A stretch of 6,680 nt of DNA from JBEKIK01 sp050013075 (lineage in GTDB: Bacteria; Planctomycetota; Planctomycetia; Pirellulales; Thermoguttaceae). The stretch is from positions 1 through 6,680 of the forward strand of contig JBEKFZ010000158.1 of assembly GCA_050013075.1 (NCBI GenBank). Reading direction: 5' to 3'. Every line of letters begins with the position of its first letter. Position 1 is the stretch's first letter. Positions 1-5,169 of the stretch are shown piece after piece. Under the pieces are notes generated by a model. That model ran no database searches, had not been told where the DNA came from, and worked only from the letters and a program-made list of their open reading frames with translations. The translations under genes were made by a program, and so were the position numbers.

Positions 1-101
1 CCGGCTGCCCATCCGGGTTATGTAAATCGCGATAACCTGCTTGTCTCACGGTGCCGGGAAGGATATATTCGAAACAGGTTGACCTCGCACCACTTTCACA
101 T

Positions 102-141
102 AAACCCCCGGGTCGCCTAGCGCGGCTGCCGGGGGTTTTTG
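102..141 (+). terminator. Rho-independent terminator of the upstream unit
   Basis: A perfect 10-bp stem pairs 102-111 (AAACCCCCGG) with 129-138 (CCGGGGGTTT), and a T run follows at 136-140. Inside the loop GCC (115-117) can also pair with GGC (124-126), extending the hairpin past a small internal loop. The T run after the GC-rich arm points to plus-strand transcription, so it ends a unit that enters from the left edge. The gene it served cannot be identified: the three plus frames before it stop at 23-25, at 33-35, or only at 118-120 inside the hairpin. It isolates the esterase genes from upstream transcription. Confidence 0.85.
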
Positions 142-353
142 CGTTTCGAATATAGAGTTCGAACGAAAGTCCTATCAAGACAAAGCCGCATTGTCCTCGC
201 TATCAGTCTGCTGGAGCTTGACAAGTCCATGCTCGACCGCAAGGATGACGAGATACCCAAGTGCATTTTCGGAGTTTAATACCTATTCTGCGGCTAATAC
301 CAAGGAATCTTACATAAATTAGGTTATTAAACAACCCTAAAAGAGATTTTTTA
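142..353 (+). other. Intergenic leader with possible gene remnant
   Basis: No intact gene is visible here. The plus frame is open after the terminator and reads protein-like from about 205 (LLELDKSMLDRKDDEIPKC) to a TAA at 277-279, but it has no usable start, only an internal ATG at 229. The antisense frame in the same codon register (stop at 178-180) also looks protein-like, so the strand of any remnant is uncertain. From 280 to 353 the sequence turns AT-rich, as expected of a promoter and leader for the first esterase gene. I could not pick a convincing -35/-10 pair. Confidence 0.3.
319..346 (+). promoter_or_regulatory. Leader hairpin next to Shine-Dalgarno of first esterase
   Basis: TTAGGTT (319-325) can pair with AACCCTAA (333-340), giving seven base pairs with C335 bulged and a seven-base loop. 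The hairpin ends exactly where the likely ribosome binding site AAGAGA (341-346) begins, seven bases before ATG 354. The pairing is seen in the sequence; a role in translation control or mRNA stability is only a possibility. Confidence 0.3.
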
Positions 354-1832
354 ATGAAAAAAACAATTTCATTGGTATTTATTATTGCGTTTTGCCTTTC
401 ATCGATACCGGCAAAAGCCCAGAGTAATGATCCTTTATCGTTTCCCAAGGAAAACTATGCGGTTAAAACCAAAAAGGTTAAAACGCCCGCCGGAGTAAAA
501 GTAGTCGCTTATCGATCGTATACGCACATTCCCTACGTGTCCAAACCCGTCGATGTAAATTATCAGAGCCTGAATGTTTGTGTTCCCGTTAAGATTAATG
601 ATGTAGACGTGAACACACAAAATGCTCCAATACTATTTGCCAATAGCGTTGGAGGGTATATGTCGGTCAATAACGCACAAAGCGATCGGGGTGGTTTCCC
701 GCGCAGAAATGAAAGCATCGGCAGCAAGGAAGACTTGGCGCTGGCGGCAGGTTATGTAGTAGTGTCGCCTGGATGCCGCGGTCGCGACAACAAGGCGACA
801 TACGGAACCTATTATGGCAAAGCCCCTGCCGCAATTGTCGATCTGAAGGCTGCCATACGTTATATACGACACAATAAAGGCATTATTCCCGGGAACGTCG
901 ATTGGATTATTTCATCCGGCTGCAGCGCAGGCGGCGGACTATCGGCGCTTATCGGCGCTTCGGGCAACAGCAATATGTATGACACATATCTTAAAGAGAT
1001 TGGCGCTGCCGATGCGGATGACAGTGTATATGCCGCCGGCTGCTTTTCTCCGGTTATGGACCTGGAACATGCGGACATGGCGTATGAATGGATGTATGGA
1101 CTTGCGCCGGCCAAAAGATCGGGGACTATCGTGGACCAGGACCTTTCAAAACAACTGAAAGCCTTGTTTGTCGAGCATCAGGCATCTCTGAACCTTCAAG
1201 GCAAAGACGGTTTTGGAACCATTACGGGGGATAATTACGACAAATACCTGTTAAAATACTATCTGCTTCCGTCCGCAAATAAATTTCTAAACAGTCTGCC
1301 TGATGAAAAACGGAAAGCGTATTTATCGAATAACAAGTGGATTACATGGACTGATCGTTCGGCTTCGTTTAGTTTCGCGGATTACCTTGCCTACATCGGC
1401 AGGATGAAAGGATTACCTGCTTTCGACGATTTTAACCTGAAGACTCCTGAGCCTTCCCTGTTCGGCAACAAGACTATCGAGGCCAGACATTATACCGACT
1501 TTAGTCTGAGGCAAACCAGCGGCAATAAAAACGCCGTCGTTGACGGCGACATGAAAACATTGGTGAACCTGATGAATCCGATGTACTTCATCGGCCAAAA
1601 CAATGCCGGTTGCGCTAAATATTGGTGGCTCCGGCAGGGTGGCGGCGAAAGCGGCAATTCACTAACGGTAATTACCAATCTGACCGCAGGTCTTGAGAAT
1701 CGCGGCAAGGATGTGAATACTTGGTTGTACTGGGACGCGGGACATTGCGTAGATGAAGATCCTGAAGGATTTATCGACTGGATTGGTGCTATTACCGGTT
1801 TCAATATACATTCCAATCCGAACAAAAACTAA
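354..1832 (+). CDS. Exported subtype B tannase-like alpha/beta hydrolase (diverged paralogue)
   Basis: A 492-residue serine esterase, probably cleaving an ester of a plant phenolic acid outside the cytoplasm. Residues 1-22 form a Sec signal peptide with likely cleavage AKA|QS and no lipobox. The hydrolase core follows: VGGYM oxyanion region, IVDLKAAIRYIR helix, then GCSAGG with nucleophile Ser191. A lid region follows, containing RMKGLPAFD (Lys352) and TPEPSLFG (Glu366), the positions of the galloyl-contacting Lys and Glu in Lactobacillus plantarum tannase. The acid position carries Glu432 instead of Asp, the second Asp is Gly434, and His464 completes the triad. Cys190 and Cys465 directly flank the catalytic Ser and His; the mature protein has six cysteines (76, 141, 190, 230, 420, 465). 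The start is supported by AAGAGA seven bases upstream. The gene begins visibly AT-rich and is the first of a two-gene unit. The fold is well supported; the true substrate is unknown and a feruloyl- or other aryl-esterase is as likely as a tannase. Confidence 0.85.
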   Translation: MKKTISLVFIIAFCLSSIPAKAQSNDPLSFPKENYAVKTKKVKTPAGVKVVAYRSYTHIPYVSKPVDVNYQSLNVCVPVKINDVDVNTQNAPILFANSVGGYMSVNNAQSDRGGFPRRNESIGSKEDLALAAGYVVVSPGCRGRDNKATYGTYYGKAPAAIVDLKAAIRYIRHNKGIIPGNVDWIISSGCSAGGGLSALIGASGNSNMYDTYLKEIGAADADDSVYAAGCFSPVMDLEHADMAYEWMYGLAPAKRSGTIVDQDLSKQLKALFVEHQASLNLQGKDGFGTITGDNYDKYLLKYYLLPSANKFLNSLPDEKRKAYLSNNKWITWTDRSASFSFADYLAYIGRMKGLPAFDDFNLKTPEPSLFGNKTIEARHYTDFSLRQTSGNKNAVVDGDMKTLVNLMNPMYFIGQNNAGCAKYWWLRQGGGESGNSLTVITNLTAGLENRGKDVNTWLYWDAGHCVDEDPEGFIDWIGAITGFNIHSNPNKN

Positions 1833-1856
1833 CATTCGATGCAAATCTTTCGAGAG

Positions 1857-1873
1857 AAAGGATAATGAAATGA
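1857..1873 (+). promoter_or_regulatory. RBS and start region of second esterase, with ATGAAATGA overlap
   Basis: AAAGGA (1857-1862) lies seven bases before ATG 1870, which fixes the start and places it directly before a signal peptide. An out-of-frame ATG at 1865 opens a two-codon frame (ATG AAA TGA, 1865-1873) that overlaps the true start; it is only two bases from the purine-rich site, so it should initiate poorly. The longer in-frame extension to 1753 lies inside the preceding gene and would bury the signal peptide. Confidence 0.7.
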
Positions 1874-3390
1874 AAAGTCGGCTGACACCTATTTTAATGT
1901 TAACGCTCCTGATAACGCCCTCGGTTGCCGTATCCGCGGACACAGCGCCAAAGGCGTTGCCCGCCGCTCGACAGCAGGACAATACCGCCTACAGCTTGAC
2001 GCTTGACGCCGATAAATACACTCAGAAGAGTTTTACGCTCAATGGTCAAACCATCCGCTGCCGGGTCTTTGAAAATATTGTCTACGTGCAGCATCCGGTC
2101 GATCCGAAGTTTGAGTGTATAAATATTTACATTCCTGCGGAGTATTTTGAGGGCAAGTCCATCGGCAACTATACCGCCGAGACTGCCCCCATCTTCTTTC
2201 CGATTATGGTCGGCGGGTACATGCCCGGCAGACCCGGAAGCATTGGCTCGGGCCCGGGCGGTGGTCGATCCGGCGCCGCGCTTATTGCATTGTCGAAAGG
2301 CTATGTCGTGGCCTCGCCCGGCGCACGCGGACGCACGACCAAGGACGAAAAAGGCCAATACAACGGCAAGACGCCCGCCTGCATTGTCGATCTGAAGGCC
2401 GCCGTCCGCTTCCTGCGATTCAACCACAAACGTATGCCGGGCGACGCCGAGAAAATTATCTCGAACGGCACCAGCGCGGGCGGCGCGCTATCCGCGCTAC
2501 TAGGCGCTACCGGCAACAATCCCGATTATGAGCCATATCTCAAGGCCCTCGGCGCGGCCGATGCGCGCGACGACATCTTCGCTGCTTCTTGTTACTGCCC
2601 GATTACGAATTTGGATAACGCCGATACGGCATATGAGTGGCTGTTCAACTGCGCTAACGATAGCAAAACAACGGGAAATTTCAGAACGACTGATAGACGC
2701 ATGCAAGGCCCCAAGGGTCCGGGCACACTGACAGGGGATCAGATTGCAGCCTCTGACAAGCTAAAAGCGATGTTCCCCGCGTACCTGAATGGTCTGGGAC
2801 TGAAAAACACCGACGGGATTGTGTTAACTCTGGATGCGAACGGCAACGGGATATTCAAAGACTATGTCAAGTCATTTGTGATTGCATCGGCACAAAAAGC
2901 CATGGACGGCGGCAAAGATTTGTCTGCTTTGACTTGGATAACAATCAAAGACGGAGCCGTCACAGACATCGACTTCGACCAATACGTGCGTTACGCCACG
3001 AGGATGAAGCCTCCTTCAGCCTTCGACGGTTTGGACTTGCGCACCCCCGAGAACAGCCTGTTTGGCACTGCGGCCATTGACGCTCAGCACTTTACCCAGT
3101 TCGGCAAGGAACATGATGCTGCAGGTGGCTCGCTTGCCGATACGGCTATTGTGAAGTTGATGAACCCCATGAATTACATCGGCACGGAAGGGACCGCCAC
3201 CGCCAAGCACTGGCGGATCCGCCACGGCACTGTCGATAGAGACACCTCGATCGCCATCCCCGTTATCCTGGCCACAAAGCTAAAGAACAATGGTTTCGAC
3301 GTTGACTGCGCGTTGCCCTGGGATCGGCCACACAGCGGAGATTACGACCTGGATGACCTGTTTGCCTGGATGAACCAGTTTTGCCGCTAA
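1870..3390 (+). CDS. Exported subtype B tannase (tannin acylhydrolase)
   Basis: A 506-residue esterase expected to hydrolyse galloyl esters (gallotannins, methyl gallate) to gallic acid. Residues 1-23 are a Sec signal peptide (likely VSA|DT), so it acts in the periplasm or outside, unlike the L. plantarum enzyme, which as I recall it has no signal peptide. Hallmarks from family knowledge are all present: the FENIVYVQHPVD start of the core, MVGGYMPG oxyanion loop, NGTSAGG with Ser202, RMKPPSAFD with Lys380, TPENSLFG with Glu394, RHGTVDRDTS with Asp456 and Asp458, and PHSGDYD with His488. The spacings Lys-Glu (14), Lys-Asp (76) and Asp-His (32) equal those I recall for L. plantarum tannase (K343, E357, D419, D421, H451). 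It starts 37 bp after the preceding paralogue, with no terminator between, so co-transcription is likely. It shares long blocks with that gene (IVDLKAA, SAGG.LSAL.GA.GN, AYEW, LMNPM). Function is confident at family level; no assay is implied. Confidence 0.92.
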   Translation: MKSRLTPILMLTLLITPSVAVSADTAPKALPAARQQDNTAYSLTLDADKYTQKSFTLNGQTIRCRVFENIVYVQHPVDPKFECINIYIPAEYFEGKSIGNYTAETAPIFFPIMVGGYMPGRPGSIGSGPGGGRSGAALIALSKGYVVASPGARGRTTKDEKGQYNGKTPACIVDLKAAVRFLRFNHKRMPGDAEKIISNGTSAGGALSALLGATGNNPDYEPYLKALGAADARDDIFAASCYCPITNLDNADTAYEWLFNCANDSKTTGNFRTTDRRMQGPKGPGTLTGDQIAASDKLKAMFPAYLNGLGLKNTDGIVLTLDANGNGIFKDYVKSFVIASAQKAMDGGKDLSALTWITIKDGAVTDIDFDQYVRYATRMKPPSAFDGLDLRTPENSLFGTAAIDAQHFTQFGKEHDAAGGSLADTAIVKLMNPMNYIGTEGTATAKHWRIRHGTVDRDTSIAIPVILATKLKNNGFDVDCALPWDRPHSGDYDLDDLFAWMNQFCR

Positions 3391-3622
3391 AAGCATGTCA
3401 TAAGATGCAAAAAACCATCTGCTCTCCCTTGGTAGGCGCCCGCGTGTATCGCGACCGTGGTTGTGGAAGAATGCGGCGATCGGGAAACGCGATGCACGAA
3501 GACGTCCTACCCACTGCAACTAATCTCTTGCGGCACGGGGATTGACCTGTTCATACTTGACCGTGAGAATGATGCCATACTCGGCTTCATTTTCGCGGTA
3601 GAATACCTGTTAGACCACTCCC
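3391..3622. other. Intergenic stretch, possible gene remnant
   Basis: No gene is recognised. A plus frame is open from GTG 3457 to a stop at 3721-3723, reading for example GIDLFILDREND and FIFAVEYLLDHSHDE, but it overlaps the next gene by about 100 bases and has no clear ribosome binding site. The antisense frame in the same codon register (VFYRENEAEYGIILTVKYE, stop just after 3525) also looks protein-like but lacks a start and carries an in-frame TAA. One may be a decayed gene. There is no convincing terminator after the tannase gene: GCAT (3393-3396) can pair with ATGC (3405-3408), but no T run follows on the plus strand. Confidence 0.3.
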
Positions 3623-3934
3623 ATGACGAAACATCTTTTCATTGGTGGCTTGGTGGCGGCGGGCTTCGATCCCAGTGGAACGTATCTGTTGACAATCTCC
3701 CATTCCGGACGCGGAGTATTTGACACTGCTACCTGGGAACGAGTAGTTCGAAATTCGCACCTGGCTTACCCCGAAAACGGTCTCGCCATTGGTATCGGGC
3801 CGATTCAGGGGCTATCGATCCCCGTGCACGAGATCGACTACGACACGGAACAGTTGCGATTCTCCAGTCCAGACGGTAAATTGAGTTTCGTGTATGAGGA
3901 AGGCACTCTCACTATTAGCGACGCAACCGCCTAG
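3623..3934 (+). CDS. Small hypothetical protein, beta-rich
   Basis: A 103-residue acidic cytoplasmic protein without signal peptide or membrane segment. The start FIGGLVAAGFDPSG then TYLLTISHSGRGVFD, and the later SPDGKLSFVYEEGTLTI, give alternating beta strands with Gly/Pro/Asp turns that recall single WD40-like blades, but I do not recognise a named family. ATG 3623 is the first possible start after an in-frame stop at 3611-3613; no good Shine-Dalgarno sequence precedes it. The stop codon TAG (3932-3934) coincides with the CTAG where the adjacent insertion sequence sits, so the stop is kept whether or not the element is present, and the C-terminus is probably native. An immunity-type role is a guess from the RHS-like gene beyond the element. 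Confidence 0.6.
   Translation: MTKHLFIGGLVAAGFDPSGTYLLTISHSGRGVFDTATWERVVRNSHLAYPENGLAIGIGPIQGLSIPVHEIDYDTEQLRFSSPDGKLSFVYEEGTLTISDATA
3931..3934. repeat. CTAG target flank, left
   Basis: CTAG lies directly outside the left end and is matched by CTAG at 5166-5169. IS630 is known to insert at the TA of CTAG and duplicate TA. Read that way, TA at 3932-3933 and 5167-5168 is the duplication and the element runs 3934-5166. Because CTAG is the preferred target, identical flanks alone do not prove that both sides come from one insertion event. Confidence 0.65.
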
Positions 3935-3953
3935 TACCTCAATTCATTTGAAT
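3934..3953. repeat. Left terminal inverted repeat of IS630-like element
   Basis: GTACCTCAATTCATTTGAAT matches the reverse complement of 5147-5166 at 19 of 20 positions; the mismatch is T3948 against A in the right copy. The transposase stop codon (TGA on the minus strand, 3939-3941) lies inside this repeat, so the gene runs to the very tip of the element. Confidence 0.9.
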
Positions 3954-5074
3954 TTGTGGATACAATCGTTTTAGTTTTATCCGTGCTTCGCTGGTTGTGA
4001 ATTGCCAATCGACCCCCGTTTGGTCCACGTTTCGCCGATCCGCCCAGGCGGCGGTCTCCCGTCGGAGCGTGGGCACGTCGGGTATCCGACGGTCCAAACA
4101 TTGCTTCGTTAAAACGCTTAATTCGATTTCCGCCACGTTCAGCCAACTGCCGTGTTTCGGCGTGTAGTGAATTTCAAGCCGCCGGGCAAGCCGCCGGGCT
4201 TCCTTGGGAGGAAAGGTTTCATACAACGATCCCAAACCATGTGTGTTCAAGTTGTCACAAACCAAAACGACGCGTTTCACTTCGGGATAATCCTTGTCCA
4301 AAAGCTCTTTGATCTCCTGCGCCCAATCCTGCTTGGTTTTTCTTTCGCGGACGCTCACGCGACGCCAGCCCGCCAGCGGCTCCGTAAACAGGAAATGGTT
4401 TGCCGTGCCGTTGCGTTCGTATTCGTGATCGTATTTCTCCGGTTGGCCAGGCTCCATGGGCAGCGGAACGCGGGTCTCTTTGGTCAATTGCGTCGGCTGT
4501 TCATCCATGCAAACGACCGGATAATCCGCATCGTATGCCCGCCGATAAACGTCCAAGACATCCTCCATGCAGGCGACAAACTCGCCGTTCTGCTCCGGCG
4601 GGATCACCCAACATTTCCGCAAATGCGGCTTGAGTTCGTTTTTTTTAACGTCCGTTGCACGGTCGCAGACGAAACGGAATCCACGATTTCCAACTCCACC
4701 AATTCGTCGGCCAACAACCGCATCGTCCATTTCGCCCGCCCCTCGGGCGGCTTACTGCATGAAACGGCGATCAGCCGAGCCTCTTTTTCTCCATCAAGAA
4801 TTTTGGCCCGCGACGGACATTCTTGCTTTTGGCGTTCCAAGGCGGCCTCAAAACCCTGCTCGAACAAGCGTTGGCGAACATTGCGGACCGTATTGGTGTG
4901 GCAAGCCAGAGCCTGGGCCACTTGTTCGTCCGACATGTTAGGGCCGTCCGCATCGGTCATCAGCAAGATGTTGGCGTGTTTGATTCGATATGCCGCCGTC
5001 TTGCCTTTGGACACCAAGTTTCCCAATTGTTCCCCTTCCGCTTTCGTTAATCGCACGAGATACTTCTTGTTCAT
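3939..5074 (-). CDS. IS630-family transposase, fused by -1 frameshift
   Basis: Catalyses cut-and-paste movement of the surrounding element. Translation starts at ATG 5074, preceded by GGAGGA (5081-5086) six bases away, giving the typical start MNKKYLVRLTKAEGEQL. The first 145 residues read in one frame: a helix-turn-helix near 48-70 (MSDEQVAQALACHTNTVRNVR) and a second DNA-binding helix set near 112-145 (AKWTMRLLADELVELEIVDS). At AAA AAA A (4646-4639) a -1 shift continues LKK-NELKPHLRKCWV into the second frame, giving about 378 residues. Catalytic residues in the fusion are Asp191 (MDEQP), Asp274 (CDNLNTH) and Glu at about 316-318 (SWLNVAEIE). Without the shift the second half has only an implausible start at 4730. 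A programmed shift is favoured over a mutation because the run is in the slippery phase, but this cannot be settled from sequence alone. Confidence 0.9.
4604..5074 (-). CDS. Unshifted transposase product (DNA-binding half)
   Basis: Zero-frame reading without frameshift: 156 residues ending in an 11-residue tail after the A8 run (TNSSRICGNVG) at a TGA, 4604-4606. It contains the two DNA-binding helix regions but no catalytic domain. In several insertion sequences such a short product binds the ends and limits transposition; that role here is inference. It shares start and Shine-Dalgarno sequence with the full transposase. Confidence 0.55.
   Translation of the reverse strand: MNKKYLVRLTKAEGEQLGNLVSKGKTAAYRIKHANILLMTDADGPNMSDEQVAQALACHTNTVRNVRQRLFEQGFEAALERQKQECPSRAKILDGEKEARLIAVSCSKPPEGRAKWTMRLLADELVELEIVDSVSSATVQRTLKKTNSSRICGNVG
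4617..4646 (-). promoter_or_regulatory. -1 ribosomal frameshift site (A8) with downstream hairpin
   Basis: Eight A residues on the minus strand (4646-4639) are read TTA AAA AAA ACG, so the heptamer A-AAA-AAA is in the phase required for -1 slippage of tandem lysine tRNAs. Ten bases after the run, CCGCATTTGCGG (4628-4617) can form a 4-bp stem with a 4-base loop. That is short and slightly far for a classical stimulator, so the run itself is the main evidence. Confidence 0.7.
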
Positions 5075-5080
5075 CCTGAT

Positions 5081-5139
5081 TCCTCCATGAATCCCCCTGA
5101 AATACATGAAGGAATAGCTATTTTAGAAAAATATGTCAA
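5081..5139 (-). promoter_or_regulatory. Candidate transposase promoter and Shine-Dalgarno
   Basis: Reading the minus strand, a perfect TTGACA (5139-5134) is followed after 17 bases by TATTCC (5116-5111), a weak -10 match, then GGAGGA (5086-5081) six bases from ATG 5074. The Shine-Dalgarno sequence is strong and decides against the in-frame ATG at 5107. The promoter is only a candidate because of the poor -10 box. Confidence 0.45.
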
Positions 5140-5146
5140 CTGCTAT

Positions 5147-5166
5147 ATTCATATGAATTGAGGTAC
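5147..5166. repeat. Right terminal inverted repeat of IS630-like element
   Basis: This is the promoter-proximal end for the transposase. Besides pairing with the left end, it holds a perfect 12-bp palindrome (ATTCATATGAAT, 5147-5158); the left copy has the same palindrome broken at its centre by the single mismatch between the ends. Confidence 0.9.
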
Positions 5167-5169
5167 TAG
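5166..5169. repeat. CTAG target flank, right
   Basis: CTAG directly outside the right inverted repeat, pairing with 3931-3934. TA at 5167-5168 is the likely duplicated dinucleotide. Confidence 0.65.

Larger units (their letters stand above)
3934..5166 (-). mobile_element. Complete IS630-family insertion sequence, about 1.23 kb
   Basis: The element is bounded by 20-bp inverted repeats (GTACCTCAATTCAT[T/A]TGAAT) with a single mismatch, lies in a CTAG target with a TA duplication, and carries one transposase on the minus strand split by a -1 frameshift. The DDE residues and both DNA-binding helices are intact, so it could be active. Family assignment rests on transposase motifs (MDEQP, DNLNTH, SWLNVAEIE) together with the TA target. 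If the CTAG were counted as a 4-bp duplication, the ends would be 3935 and 5165. Confidence 0.93.

Noticed and set aside
218..246. Perfect TTGACA (218-223) as promoter of the first esterase
   Set aside because: No acceptable -10 box 16-18 bases downstream.
860..1114. Antisense and off-frame open frames within the two esterase genes (for example 860-1114, 1900-2427, 2147-2395)
   Set aside because: They lie wholly inside genes with well-supported catalytic motifs and show no family features of their own.
1753..1869. Upstream in-frame extension of the tannase gene
   Set aside because: Lies within the preceding gene and would place 39 residues before a clear signal peptide; ATG 1870 has a good Shine-Dalgarno sequence.
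3393..3416. GCAT/ATGC hairpin after the tannase gene as a terminator
   Set aside because: Only a 4-bp stem, followed by A rather than T on the plus strand.
4640..4730. Independent second transposase gene starting at 4730
   Set aside because: The first 30 residues show no family resemblance and overlap the first frame; the frameshift fusion gives the complete family sequence.
4152..5090. 312-codon plus-strand frame inside the insertion sequence
   Set aside because: Antisense to the transposase, which has clear DDE and helix-turn-helix motifs and a strong ribosome binding site.
5075..5107. ATG 5107 as transposase start
   Set aside because: The family-typical start MNKKYLV at 5074 has GGAGGA six bases upstream; the extra 11 residues do not fit the family.
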